Of a DNA stretch of 64,000 bases, positions 55,815 to 64,000 are shown piece after piece (within the stretch, counting starts at the first letter, position 1; each line of letters begins with the position of its first letter). The notes below the pieces were generated by a model. It had not been told where the DNA came from and did not search any database. It worked only from the letters and a program-made list of their open reading frames with translations. A program made the translations under genes and the position numbers. This stretch comes from Burkholderia metallica (GTDB taxonomy: Bacteria > Pseudomonadota > Gammaproteobacteria > Burkholderiales > Burkholderiaceae), in NCBI RefSeq assembly GCF_902832845.1, contig NZ_CADFDB010000006.1, positions 62,001-126,000 of the forward strand, given 5' to 3'.

Positions 55815-56007
55815 ACCAACCTCGCAGAAACGGTGATTCGAGACGCCGCAGTGTAGGCGACGGGCACGGCCGCGTCCATCGGCGCGTCGTCGTGCGCACG
55901 CCGGCCGCTTTCGTTACCATAGTCGTCGTATGACTCCTTCGCCATCGCCGCGCCGTGGGTGCGGCGCGTGCGCGTCCCTTTCCCCGATGTCCTGACGGAA
56001 CCGACTC

Positions 56008-57051
56008 ATGGCCTACGAAGCAGCTTCCGAACGTTACGCCGACATGCAGTACCGCACCTGCGGCAAATCCGGGCTCAAACTGCCCGCGCTGTCGCTCGGC
56101 CTGTGGCACAACTTCGGCGACACGACGCCGATCTCGACGCAGCGCGAGATCCTGCGCACCGCGTTCGACCTCGGCATCAACCACTTCGATCTCGCGAACA
56201 ACTACGGGCCGCCGTACGGCAGCGCCGAAACCAATTTCGGCCGGCTGCTGAAGGAGGATTTCCGGCCGTATCGCGACGAGCTGCTGATTTCGACGAAGGC
56301 CGGCTGGGACATGTGGCCGGGGCCGTACGGCAGCGGCGGCGGGTCGCGCAAGTACGTGCTCGCGAGCCTCGACCAGAGCCTGCAGCGCATGGGGCTCGAC
56401 TACGTCGACATCTTCTATTCGCACCGCTTCGACGCCCACACGCCGCTCGAGGAAACGGCGGGCGCGCTCGCATCGGCCGTGCAGCAGGGCAAGGCGCTCT
56501 ACATCGGCATTTCGTCGTATTCGGCGGCGAAGACGCGCGAGATGGCCGAACTGCTCGCGCAGTACAAGGTGCCGCTGCTGATCCACCAGCCGTCGTACAA
56601 CCTGCTGAACCGCTGGGTCGAAACCGAACTGCTCGGCACGCTCGACGAGATCGGGACGGGCAGCATCGCGTTCACGCCGCTCGCGCAGGGGCTGCTCACG
56701 TCGAAGTACCTGAACGGCGTGCCGGCCGACGCGCGCGTGAACAAGCCCGGCGGCGGCTCGCTGAAAGAGGATCACCTGAGTGCGGACAACCTCGAGCACG
56801 TGCGCAAGCTCAACGCGATCGCCGAGCGGCGCGGGCAGAGCCTCGCGCAGATGGCGCTCGCATGGGTGCTGCGCAACGGCCGCGTGACGTCCGCGCTGAT
56901 CGGCGCGAGCCGGGCGGAGCAGGTGCGCGAAAACGTCGGCGCGCTGAAGAACCTCGACTTCTCGGCGGAGGAACTCGCGGAGATCGATCGTTACGCGACG
57001 GAAGGCGGCATCAATCTGTGGGAAAAGCCGTCCACCGATCAGGCGATCTGA
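56008..57051 (+). CDS. aldo/keto reductase, L-glyceraldehyde 3-phosphate reductase type
   Basis: A 347-residue NADPH-dependent reductase resembling YghZ/GpR, which detoxifies L-glyceraldehyde 3-phosphate and methylglyoxal. The catalytic tetrad is Asp and Tyr in NHFDLANNYGPPYG, Lys in LISTKAGWDMWPGPYG and His in DIFYSHRFD. AALIGASR-like text near the end (VTSALIGASRAEQVREN) binds the cofactor phosphate. It starts MAYEAASERYADMQYR. A hairpin follows directly after the stop codon. Confidence 0.92.
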   Translation: MAYEAASERYADMQYRTCGKSGLKLPALSLGLWHNFGDTTPISTQREILRTAFDLGINHFDLANNYGPPYGSAETNFGRLLKEDFRPYRDELLISTKAGWDMWPGPYGSGGGSRKYVLASLDQSLQRMGLDYVDIFYSHRFDAHTPLEETAGALASAVQQGKALYIGISSYSAAKTREMAELLAQYKVPLLIHQPSYNLLNRWVETELLGTLDEIGTGSIAFTPLAQGLLTSKYLNGVPADARVNKPGGGSLKEDHLSADNLEHVRKLNAIAERRGQSLAQMALAWVLRNGRVTSALIGASRAEQVRENVGALKNLDFSAEELAEIDRYATEGGINLWEKPSTDQAI

Positions 57052-57058
57052 CCGGGAC

Positions 57059-57093
57059 TCGATACGGGATGCGAAACATCGCATGCCGTATCG
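57059..57093 (+). terminator. hairpin after the aldo/keto reductase gene
   Basis: TCGATACGG (57059-57067) pairs with CCGTATCGA (57085-57093), with ATGCG and CGCAT forming an inner stem. There is no clear T-run, so it may slow or end transcription only in part. Confidence 0.5.
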
Positions 57094-57160
57094 ACGGCTT
57101 GCACGCAGACCCGCGCATCGCTTCGATGCAAGCGATGCGCGTCGCGCACGGGTTGCGCGG

Positions 57161-57346
57161 CTAGATTAGCGCAGGCAGGCCTTCGACGAGCAAGACCGCG
57201 ACGCCGACGCCGAGGATCACGCCCAGTACGCGCAGCAGGTTGTGACGGAATTCGGTTGCGCACGGCACCGCGCCGAGAAATAGCGCTCCGGCCAGCGCCA
57301 TCGGAATCAACAGGATGAAGTCGCCGATCGTGAAGTAGGTCGTCAT
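57161..57346 (-). CDS. small hydrophobic membrane protein, unknown function
   Basis: A 61-residue protein with two hydrophobic segments (IGDFILLIPMALAGALFLGA and LLRVLGVILGVGVAVLLVEG) separated by VPCATEFRHN. It starts MTTYF and ends at a TAG at 57161. The amino-acid composition is that of a real inner-membrane protein rather than a chance frame. I recognise no family. A perfect 9-bp inverted repeat lies 17 bases upstream of its start. Confidence 0.65.
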   Translation of the reverse strand: MTTYFTIGDFILLIPMALAGALFLGAVPCATEFRHNLLRVLGVILGVGVAVLLVEGLPALI

Positions 57347-57649
57347 GCGTGTCTCCAGTGTCGGCCGGAGTGGGCGCTTCAGCGCTTACTCCGGCCCCAT
57401 GCCGGGTATTTCTAGTGTGGGTCCGACCCGATCGCGAGCGGGCCGGTCAATTCGAGTATAGGCAACCGGCAGCGCTTTTCGCTATCCGAACCATTAAAAA
57501 TCAGCGGAAAGCCCCGCGAAATCCCGCATTTTCCCCGCCAGGTCGACGAATGCCTTGCGCGTATCTTTCCCGTGCCTTTCGACTGGTGCGAATTCGTCGT
57601 ATATGTCCGATGCGTGCCGCCGCACGCGCAGGCGCGGCGGCACGCCCGC
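57347..57649. other. intergenic region with a long hairpin
   Basis: GGCCGGAGT (57363-57371) and ACTCCGGCC (57388-57396) are perfect arms; GCGC/GCGC can close an inner stem. It may be the terminator of the EamA gene upstream, or a leader structure of the small membrane protein gene, both on the minus strand. An AT-rich patch (CATTAAAAATCAG, 57492-57504) may be a promoter. No gene is apparent. Confidence 0.45.
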
Positions 57650-58531
57650 TCATGCGCGGTCGGGTTGCGCGCGGGCGGCCGGCGCGCGGAACACCAGCGC
57701 GAGTCCCGCGATGATCGCCCCCATGCCGGCGAGCGCGAGCGGCTCGGGCCGGTTGCCGAGCCACACGGCATCCATCAGCGTGGTGACGACGGGCACGAGA
57801 TAGAACAGGCTCGTCACGTTGACGAGATCGCCGCGCTGCATCAACCGGTAGAACAGCAGTTGCGCGATCACCGAAATCACGATGCCGAGCCACAGCAGCG
57901 GGATCGCGAACGCCCAGCTCAGGTCGAACGACAGCGGCCGGAACGGCGCGATCGCCACGCACAGCGCGAGACCGATCGCATTCTGCAGCGGCAGCACGTC
58001 GGCGGGCGCCGCGCGTACGCGCTTTTGCAGCAGCGAGCCGGCGGTCAGCGCGACGAGCGCAGTGAGCGCGCACGCGATGCCCGCCGGCGTCAGGCCGCCG
58101 TCCCCTGCGCCGCGGAACACGACGAGCGCGAGGCCGGCCAGCGACAGCGCGAGCCCCGCGATGCGCACCGGCTGCCAGCGCCGCTCGACGAGCGCGAGCG
58201 TGAGGATCGGCTGCACGCCGAGGATCGTCGCGAGCACGCCCGGCGCGATCCCGCGTTCGAGCGCGAGCAGGTAGAAGATCGAATAGCCGCCCATCATCAG
58301 CAGGCCGGTGAGCGCGGCCATGCGCCGCTCGCCACGCGGCGGCAGCCAGCGTTTGCGCACCAGGGCCAGCCCGAGCAGCACGAGCGAGGCAACGGCGAAG
58401 CGTGCGGTAAGAAAGGCGAACGCGGACGCGTGACGCAGACCGAGTTCAGCGAAGATCGCGCCGCTGCTCCACAGCAGCACGAAGAGCGACGTAGCGCCAT
58501 GCGCGGCGAGCGCGCGTTTGAACGAAACCAT
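57650..58531 (-). CDS. EamA/DMT family transporter
   Basis: A 293-residue inner-membrane permease with ten hydrophobic helices in two EamA repeats (for example TSLFVLLWSSGAIFAELGL and the second half starting GIACALTALVALTAGSLLQ). Family members export amino acids or other metabolites; the substrate is unknown. The ATG at 58529-58531 (MVSFKRALAAHG) follows AGGTGG and is favoured over an upstream start at 58597. It is monocistronic. Confidence 0.88.
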   Translation of the reverse strand: MVSFKRALAAHGATSLFVLLWSSGAIFAELGLRHASAFAFLTARFAVASLVLLGLALVRKRWLPPRGERRMAALTGLLMMGGYSIFYLLALERGIAPGVLATILGVQPILTLALVERRWQPVRIAGLALSLAGLALVVFRGAGDGGLTPAGIACALTALVALTAGSLLQKRVRAAPADVLPLQNAIGLALCVAIAPFRPLSFDLSWAFAIPLLWLGIVISVIAQLLFYRLMQRGDLVNVTSLFYLVPVVTTLMDAVWLGNRPEPLALAGMGAIIAGLALVFRAPAARAQPDRA

Positions 58532-59320
58532 GTGAATCCACCTGTCGAACGGATCGGAACGTTCCATCCGCACGCGCAGCGGCACGCGGTGCGTCACGAC
58601 GCACGCATGCAGGCCGACGGGCGAATGGAAGACGGAACGAAAAGCCGGCCGGTCAGCCGGCGCGTGCCGCCGGAGGGGGCGGCGCGGCGCCGACGAGCGG
58701 CGGTGCGACAGGAGGAGGCAGGACCGACGGATGCACGCACGCCTGCGGCCGCGAGTCGAACTGCGGCCGGGATCTTGCGAGGGCGGACGTGAGCGGATGC
58801 ATCGTGGCGGAATGCGCTTGAACGCGAATGAGCATCAAAGGTACCGCAAGGCCGGCATCGGGCGCAACATTCGTCGGCGGCATCGTATGACGAACGAAGG
58901 GCGGGGTGCGCGCGACCGCGCGTTGTGCCGGCCGCGTTCAACGCACGCGAAGGCGATGAGGATGCCGCGTCGAGCGGGTGCCCCCATCACGCGTCATGTT
59001 GCCGCGAACCGCGTGCCCACCCGCGACGCGTGAGCGGCGCCCGCCACATGCGCGCCGCAGTGATGCCGCGGATTCGGCGGACGGACACATTCGACAGGGT
59101 ATGATGGGGGTAACCGGGCGGGCAAGCGCCGGCCCGGCGCAGTGGTTGATTGGAGACATTCGACGAATTCGCGGCACTTCGCCCGCTTCTTCTTCTTTTC
59201 GCGCTTCGATAAACCGTGAACAATGGGATCACGCGCAACGCTCCGACGAGAGCGCGCGGATCGTGCATTTGCCGGCTCGCCAGCGAGCCGGGTTTCAAGA
59301 TTCAAGAGTGGGGAACCATC
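58532..59320. other. long non-coding stretch between EamA gene and a small conserved gene
   Basis: Nearly 800 bases without a coding frame I can support; the open frames present are Arg/Pro/Ala-rich and show no family features. CGAATTCGCGGCACTTCGCCC and TTCTTCTTCTTTTCGCGCTTCG near 59163-59207 form a pyrimidine-rich patch that may hold the promoter of the gene at 59321. No tRNA, riboswitch or repeat array was found. Confidence 0.4.
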
Positions 59321-59533
59321 ATGCATGTCGGGTCGATTGTCTGCACTACCCATATCGCGGTGCCGAAGGGCGCGCGCGGCATCGTCCAGCGCATCCTGGG
59401 CGACATGGCCATGGTGACCTGGTACGCGGGCGTACCGGGTGAGTCGAAGGAACTCAACACCGAGCCGTTCTTTCTCGAGGACCTGATCGACACCGGCGAA
59501 TCCGTGCTGCCGGCCGGCGCGGCGCTTCACTGA
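59321..59533 (+). CDS. small hypothetical protein
   Basis: A 70-residue protein, start MHVGSIVCTTHIAVPKGARG, with a balanced composition and alternating hydrophobic pattern that suggests a small beta-barrel of SH3/KOW-like type (GARGIVQRILGDMAMVTWYAG). No family is recognised with certainty. The ATG at 59321 was chosen because the preceding codons are low-quality, though the ribosome binding site (AGAGTGGGGA) lies about ten bases upstream. The SrkA gene follows after 49 bases. Confidence 0.65.
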   Translation: MHVGSIVCTTHIAVPKGARGIVQRILGDMAMVTWYAGVPGESKELNTEPFFLEDLIDTGESVLPAGAALH

Positions 59534-59582
59534 ACGCACACGCCGCAGCCGGCGCTCGTCTTTCGGCCCCGCAGGCGGCACA

Positions 59583-60614
59583 ATGCGGGGCATGAAAGAC
59601 GCCACTTCCGCTCCCGCTTCTCCCGCCGGCCCGCCGTTCGCCGGACTCACGCCCGAGTGCGTGCTCGACGCGCTCGACAGCATGCTGATGCCGGCCGGGC
59701 TGCGCACCGACGGGCGCCTGCTCGCGCTCAACAGCTACGAAAACCGCGTGTACCAGGTGGGCATCGAAGACGGCCCGCCGGTCGTCGCGAAGTTCTACCG
59801 TCCGGCACGCTGGTCGGACGAAGCGATCCTCGAAGAGCACGCGTTCGTCGCCGAACTCGCCGCGCGCGAGATTCCGGCGGTGCCCGCGCGCGCATTCGAC
59901 GGCCGCACGCTGCACACGTTCGACGGTTTCCGCTTCTCGATCTTCGAGCGGCGCGGCGGCCGCGCGCCCGACCTCGATCGCAGCGACACGCTCGAATGGC
60001 TGGGCCGCTTCATCGGCCGGATCCATGCGGTCGGCGCGACCGAGCCGTATGCCGCGCGCCCGGTGCTCGATATCACGACGTTCGGCTACGAGCCGCGCGA
60101 CTACCTGCTCGCGCACGATTTCATTCCGGATGACGTAAGGCCCGCGTACGAGACGGCGGTCACGCTCGCGCTCGAAGGCGTGGAGGCCGCGTTCGAGCGG
60201 GCGGGCGACATCCGCCTGCTGCGCACGCACGGCGACTGTCATCCGAGCAACGTGCTGTGGACCGATGCCGGCCCGCACTTCGTCGATTTCGACGACAGCC
60301 GGATGGCGCCCGCGATCCAGGATCTGTGGCTGCTGCTGCCTGGCGATCGCGAAGGCGCGTCGCGTGCGCTGGCCGACCTGCTGGCCGGCTACGAGGATTT
60401 CTGCGAATTCGAGCCGCGCGAGCTGCATCTCGTCGAAGCGCTGCGCACGCTGCGGCTGATCCACTACGCGGCCTGGCTCGCGCGGCGCTGGGACGATCCC
60501 GCATTTCCGGCCGCGTTTCCGTGGTTCAACACGCATCGTTACTGGGAAGCGCGCGTGCTCGAGTTGCGCGAGCAGATCGGCGCGATGCAGGAAGGGCCGC
60601 TCTGGCCCGTGTGA
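59583..60614 (+). CDS. srkA: stress response serine/threonine kinase SrkA (YihE)
   Basis: A 343-residue protein kinase of the choline-kinase-like fold that counters MazF-linked cell death in E. coli. It shows LNSYENRVYQVGIEDG, VVAKFYRPARWSD (ATP-site Lys), RLLRTHGDCHPSNVLW (catalytic Asp, Brenner motif) and HFVDFDDSRMAPAIQDLW (metal-binding DFD). The end, INTHRYWEARVLELREQI-like (here FNTHRYWEARVLEL), is typical of SrkA. Starts at 59583 or 59592 are both possible. It is monocistronic, ended by a hairpin shared with the opposite gene. Confidence 0.92.
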   Translation: MRGMKDATSAPASPAGPPFAGLTPECVLDALDSMLMPAGLRTDGRLLALNSYENRVYQVGIEDGPPVVAKFYRPARWSDEAILEEHAFVAELAAREIPAVPARAFDGRTLHTFDGFRFSIFERRGGRAPDLDRSDTLEWLGRFIGRIHAVGATEPYAARPVLDITTFGYEPRDYLLAHDFIPDDVRPAYETAVTLALEGVEAAFERAGDIRLLRTHGDCHPSNVLWTDAGPHFVDFDDSRMAPAIQDLWLLLPGDREGASRALADLLAGYEDFCEFEPRELHLVEALRTLRLIHYAAWLARRWDDPAFPAAFPWFNTHRYWEARVLELREQIGAMQEGPLWPV

Positions 60615-60653
60615 CGGCGCGCGCGGCAGCTTCGCCGCGCGGCAGGTTCAGCG

Positions 60654-60681
60654 CGGGCCGCTGCGCATCCGCGGCCCGTTT
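60654..60681. terminator. terminator between srkA and the aldehyde dehydrogenase gene
   Basis: CGGGCCGC (60654-60661) pairs with GCGGCCCG (60671-60678), followed by TTT. A second hairpin (GCGCGGC/GCCGCGC) lies just upstream at about 60621-60640. Confidence 0.6.
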
Positions 60682-60684
60682 CGC

Positions 60685-62127
60685 TCAGAACTTCAGCATC
60701 ATCTTGATCACGGCGGCGAAGCGCTTGCCATAAGGCGGCGCGATCAGCCCGCGCGTATTCAGGCGCGCCTGCGTGAGCACCGGCTTCATCTTCGAGAACG
60801 TCACGAAGCCGTCGTAGCCGTGATACGCGCCCATCCCGCTCGCACCGACGCCGCCGAACGGCAAGCTGCCGCACGCGATGTGCAGCAGTGCATCGTTTAC
60901 CGTCACGCCGCCCGAGATCGTTTCGCGCATCACGCGCTCGACCGTGCCGCCGTCCTCGTCGAACAGGTACAGCGCGAGCGGACGCGGGCGCGCATTCACG
61001 TATGCGATCGCCTCGTCGAGCCGTTCGTACGGCACGAGCGGCAGCAGCGGCCCGAAGATCTCCTCCTGCATCAGTTGCGACGCGGCCGGCACCTGCGTGA
61101 CCGCGCACGGCACGAAGCGGCGCGACGCGGGGTCGGATGGCGCGTCGGACAGCGGATGCAGTTGCGCGCCGGCCGTCTGCGCGTCGCTCGCGAGCTGCTG
61201 CAGCCGTGCGTAGTGGCGCGGCGATACGATCGTCGTGTAGTCGCCGTTGGTCGACAGGTCCGGATACATCTTCGCGAAGCGTGCCCGCGCGCGCTCGATG
61301 AACGCGGCTTCCATCCCGCGCGGCAGCAGCACGTAGTCGGGCGCGATGCAGGTCTGGCCCGCGTTCAGCGTCTTGCCGGTGACGATCGCGTCGACGGCCG
61401 CATCGAAGCGCGCGTTCGGGCCGACGATCGCCGGCGACTTGCCGCCGAGTTCGAGCGTGACGGGCGTGAGGTTGTCGGCGGCCGCGCGCATCACGTGGCG
61501 GCCGACGTGCGTCGAGCCGGTAAACAGCAGATGATCGAACGGCAGCGCGCTGAACGCGGCGCCGACTTCCGCATCGCCGTTCACGACCGCGACGTGGTCG
61601 CGCGCGAAGGTCTTGCCGATGAGCTGCTCGAACAGCGCCGACGTGCGCGGCGTCAGTTCGGACATCTTGATGATCGCGCGGTTGCCGGCGGCGAGCGCGC
61701 AGATCAGCGGGCCGGCCGCGAGCAGCACCGGGTAGTTCCACGGCACGACGATGCCGACCACGCCGAGCGGCTGCGGCATCACCTTCGCGCGCGCCGGGCG
61801 CAGCCACTTGTTCATCGGCTTGCGGACCGGTTTCATCCAGCGCTTGCCGTGCCGGAGTGCGTCGTCGATCTCTTCTTTCGCCATCCAGATTTCCGACAGC
61901 AGCACTTCCTGCTTCGAGCGATGACCGAAATCGGCGCTGATCGCTTCGGCGAGTGCGTCCGTGTTGTCGATCAGCATCGTGCGCAGCGCACGCAGGTGCT
62001 GGGCCCGCGTGTCCCAAGCCGGGTACGGCGCCCGCAGGTACGCCGCACGCTGGTCGCGCAGCAGCGCCGTCAGCGCGTCGGCCGACGGCACGGCTTGCGG
62101 GGCCAGTTCGGGCAGGTCGTTCTTCAT
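60685..62127 (-). CDS. calB: coniferyl aldehyde dehydrogenase
   Basis: A 480-residue NAD(P)-dependent aldehyde dehydrogenase resembling CalB, which oxidises coniferyl aldehyde to ferulate, and more broadly class 3 fatty/aromatic aldehyde dehydrogenases. VGIVVPWNYPVLLAAGPL binds the cofactor. FTGSTHVGRHVM, TLELGGKSPAIVG (catalytic Glu) and NAGQTCIAPDYVL (catalytic Cys) are present. The hydrophobic C-terminal anchor of fatty aldehyde dehydrogenases is absent. It is divergent from a GMC oxidoreductase, which may make the aldehyde it consumes. Confidence 0.88.
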   Translation of the reverse strand: MKNDLPELAPQAVPSADALTALLRDQRAAYLRAPYPAWDTRAQHLRALRTMLIDNTDALAEAISADFGHRSKQEVLLSEIWMAKEEIDDALRHGKRWMKPVRKPMNKWLRPARAKVMPQPLGVVGIVVPWNYPVLLAAGPLICALAAGNRAIIKMSELTPRTSALFEQLIGKTFARDHVAVVNGDAEVGAAFSALPFDHLLFTGSTHVGRHVMRAAADNLTPVTLELGGKSPAIVGPNARFDAAVDAIVTGKTLNAGQTCIAPDYVLLPRGMEAAFIERARARFAKMYPDLSTNGDYTTIVSPRHYARLQQLASDAQTAGAQLHPLSDAPSDPASRRFVPCAVTQVPAASQLMQEEIFGPLLPLVPYERLDEAIAYVNARPRPLALYLFDEDGGTVERVMRETISGGVTVNDALLHIACGSLPFGGVGASGMGAYHGYDGFVTFSKMKPVLTQARLNTRGLIAPPYGKRFAAVIKMMLKF

Positions 62128-62856
62128 GTCGTCTCCTCCAGTTGGGCCGGGCTGGTCGGCCGGCCGTCACGCCGCACGCGCACGCTCGGCGAGCGCGGCG
62201 ACGCGGATCGGGGTGGTGCGTGTCGCGCGGCGCGAGGCCGGCTGCGACGGGTGCTCGAAAACCGGTTGAAGCGTGCAACGGGCGTCGCATCCGCGCGACG
62301 GTGTGCGCATCCGCCAACCTGGCCGACACGCGCGGGCATGTCGCGCGAGACGATGGCCGACCGGCACGCGGTGCGGTGTCGCGCGCGCCTGCCGGGGCAC
62401 CGAAGCAGGGCGGCGCGACGAGTCCGCCGAATCGTGCCGCAGCGCACTTCGCCGCTGCAGCGACAAACCGTCCAAACGGTCGGCGACGACGCAGGCCGTT
62501 CGATTTCGATCGACTGCGCGCACGACGTCGAGCCTCTTCGCGCAGGCAGCCGTTTGAAATGAAATGCGGGTTGCGCGCATCGCATCCGGACCACCCGGTC
62601 GGCACGCGGCCTGCAGAACCTGGCGCTGCATCGTCGTCACTCCCGTTTCGCGACGGCTCGGCTTCTCGTGGCCGGCACGTCGCGCAAAGCGAATCGATAC
62701 ATCTTAAATTTAGTTCACGCGGGCGTTTAGAGGAATCGCTCTTGAATCGGCGCGCCGCGCGCGCGACCGCCATTCCTACAATGCCCGAACATTACAAGAG
62801 GGGACGCGGTCGCGCGGCGATGCCGGGCGCCTTCCATGACACGAAGGAGACGTGAC
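62128..62856. other. long divergent region between calB and the GMC oxidoreductase gene
   Basis: About 730 bases, mostly GC-rich and without convincing coding frames. An AT-rich patch (CATCTTAAATTTAGTTCACG, 62701-62720) is the best candidate promoter for the GMC gene and could also hold an operator. The large size suggests regulatory input, but no palindrome of note and no regulator gene were found here. Confidence 0.4.
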
Positions 62857-64000
62857 ATGCAATACGACTACATCATCGTAGGCGGCGGTTCGGGCGGCTC
62901 GAGCCTGGCCGGCCGGCTCGCCGATGCCTGCCCCGATGCGACGATCGCGCTGATCGAAGCCGGCTCGCATACGGAGCGCAACCTGCTCGTCAACATGCCG
63001 GTCGGCATCGCCGCGCTGGTGCCGTTCAAGCTCGGCACGAACTACGGCTACGAGACGGTGCCGCAGGCGGGCCTCGGCGGCCGGCGCGGCTACCAGCCGC
63101 GCGGGCGCGGGATGGGCGGCTCGAGCGCGATCAACGCGATGATCTACACGCGCGGCCATCCGGGCGACTACGACGAATGGGCGCAGCTCGGCGCGACGGG
63201 CTGGAGCTGGCAGGAGGTGCTGCCGTATTTCCGCCGCGCGGAAGGCAACGTGCGCGGCGCCGATGCATGGCATGGTGCGGACGGCCCGCTGTCGGTGTCG
63301 GATCTGCGCTTTCGCAATCCGTTCTCCGAACGATTCATCCAGGCCGCGCATGCGGCCGGCTATCCGCTGAACGACGATTTCAACGGCGCGACGCAGGAAG
63401 GCGTCGGCTTCTATCAGGTCACGCACCGCGACGGCTCGCGCTGCAGTGTTGCCCGCGCATACATCTACGGCCGCAACCGGCCGAACCTGCACGTGATCAC
63501 CGATGCGACGGTGCTGCGGGTGGTGTTCGAAGGCAAGCGCGCAGTCGGCGTCGCGCTTGCACGCAACGGGCGGGTCGAGACGCTCGACGCGCGTGCGGAA
63601 GTGATCCTGTCGGCCGGCGCGTTCAATTCGCCGCAACTGCTGATGTGCTCGGGGATCGGCCCGGCCGAGCAACTGCGTCGGCACGGGATCGCGGTCGTGC
63701 AGGATGCGCCGGACGTCGGCGCGAACCTGATCGACCATATCGATTTCATCATCAATACGCGCGTGAATTCGTCGGAGCTGGTCGGCGTGTGTCTGCGCGG
63801 ACTCGCGAAGATGGCGCCGGCGCTCGCGCGCTATTTCTCGAGCCGCACCGGAATGATGACGAGCAACGTCGCAGAGGCGGGCGGCTTCATCAAGAGCGAT
63901 CCGTCGCTGGAGCGCCCCGACCTGCAACTACATTTCTGCACGGCGCTCGTGGACGACCACAACCGCAAGATGCACTGGGGCTTCGGCTATTCGCTGCACG
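62857..64000 (+). CDS. GMC family FAD oxidoreductase, N-terminal part (runs off window end)
   Basis: A flavoprotein of the glucose-methanol-choline family that oxidises alcohols to aldehydes. The visible 381 residues begin MQYDYIIVGGGSGGSSLAGR, the FAD Rossmann motif. They also show GRGMGGSSAINAMIYTRGHP (GMC signature 1) and SAGAFNSPQLLMCSGIGP (GMC signature 2), as in choline and polyethylene-glycol dehydrogenases. AAGGAG at 62844-62849 supports the ATG at 62857. The catalytic His-His/Asn of the C-terminus is beyond the window. Opposite to calB, it probably takes part in alcohol-to-acid oxidation, with the aldehyde dehydrogenase acting next. Confidence 0.9.
   Translation, partial: MQYDYIIVGGGSGGSSLAGRLADACPDATIALIEAGSHTERNLLVNMPVGIAALVPFKLGTNYGYETVPQAGLGGRRGYQPRGRGMGGSSAINAMIYTRGHPGDYDEWAQLGATGWSWQEVLPYFRRAEGNVRGADAWHGADGPLSVSDLRFRNPFSERFIQAAHAAGYPLNDDFNGATQEGVGFYQVTHRDGSRCSVARAYIYGRNRPNLHVITDATVLRVVFEGKRAVGVALARNGRVETLDARAEVILSAGAFNSPQLLMCSGIGPAEQLRRHGIAVVQDAPDVGANLIDHIDFIINTRVNSSELVGVCLRGLAKMAPALARYFSSRTGMMTSNVAEAGGFIKSDPSLERPDLQLHFCTALVDDHNRKMHWGFGYSLH

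Noticed and set aside
62128-62856. Possible regulator gene between calB and the GMC gene
   Set aside because: All open frames are Arg/Pro-rich without a DNA-binding motif.

Overview
The window is a GC-rich (about two-thirds G+C) piece of a betaproteobacterial chromosome. Protein content, gene order and codon bias all point to Burkholderia, most likely the Burkholderia cepacia complex, main chromosome. Almost everything is core genome. I see no insertion sequence, prophage, CRISPR array or rRNA operon. The accessory-looking parts are an autotransporter gene (34399-37356), a decayed higBA toxin-antitoxin locus (51130-51589), and the ends of catabolic or redox genes at 54.6-64 kb.

Layout. 1-2.6 kb (minus): topB (cut by the window edge), a thioredoxin-like protein and dprA. 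2.7-11.3 kb (plus): def, fmt, a LysE exporter, htpX, rsmB, a DUF4390 protein and an NtrY/NtrX-type two-component pair, then tRNA-Phe with its own promoter and terminator. 11.8-15.6 kb (plus): queC-queE-queD (7-deazaguanine synthesis), an HpcH/HpaI aldolase and a Sel1-repeat protein. 15.7-21.9 kb (minus): the cell-shape operon mreB-mreC-mreD-mrdA-rodA. 22.3-27.4 kb (plus): gatCAB, a PPK2 kinase and exodeoxyribonuclease III. 27.5-30.9 kb: a zinc alcohol dehydrogenase, an AraC regulator and an M48-like protein. 30.8-34.1 kb (minus): ampG and metX-metW. 34.4-39.9 kb (minus): the autotransporter, slmA, a HAD phosphatase and argB. 40.2-42.5 kb (plus): a CWC-type cysteine-rich protein and a RegB/RegA redox two-component pair. 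42.6-50.8 kb (minus): hslV-hslU, dksA, a COG0523 metallochaperone, rlmI, xerC, a DUF484 protein and dapF. 51.1-53.9 kb: the higBA remnant, an LpxL-type acyltransferase and metK. 54-64 kb: PhyH-type dioxygenase, DUF3185, aldo/keto reductase, EamA transporter, SrkA kinase, coniferyl aldehyde dehydrogenase and a GMC oxidoreductase (cut by the window edge).

The most interesting result is a pair of leader RNAs. The 5' regions of metX (methionine synthesis, 34204-34306, minus) and metK (S-adenosylmethionine synthesis, 52530-52617, plus) are 18 kb apart on opposite strands. Both fold into the same H-type pseudoknot with the conserved core of the SAM-II riboswitch: a P1 stem, a 20-21 nt loop holding UGAC and UUGC, then GCUAAA followed by GUCG. 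Both have an enlarged third loop, and in both a short downstream hairpin would consume part of GCUAAA. SAM synthesis therefore appears to be feedback-controlled at two steps by the same RNA class.

Other points worth attention: an M48-like protein whose HExxH motif reads HGIAH; a DksA with only one of the four zinc-finger cysteines, lying next to a COG0523 protein with a 22-histidine insert; an orphan HigA antitoxin behind a 20-codon HigB remnant; an NtrX-like regulator without the AAA+ domain; and an autotransporter passenger built of about 11 short repeats.
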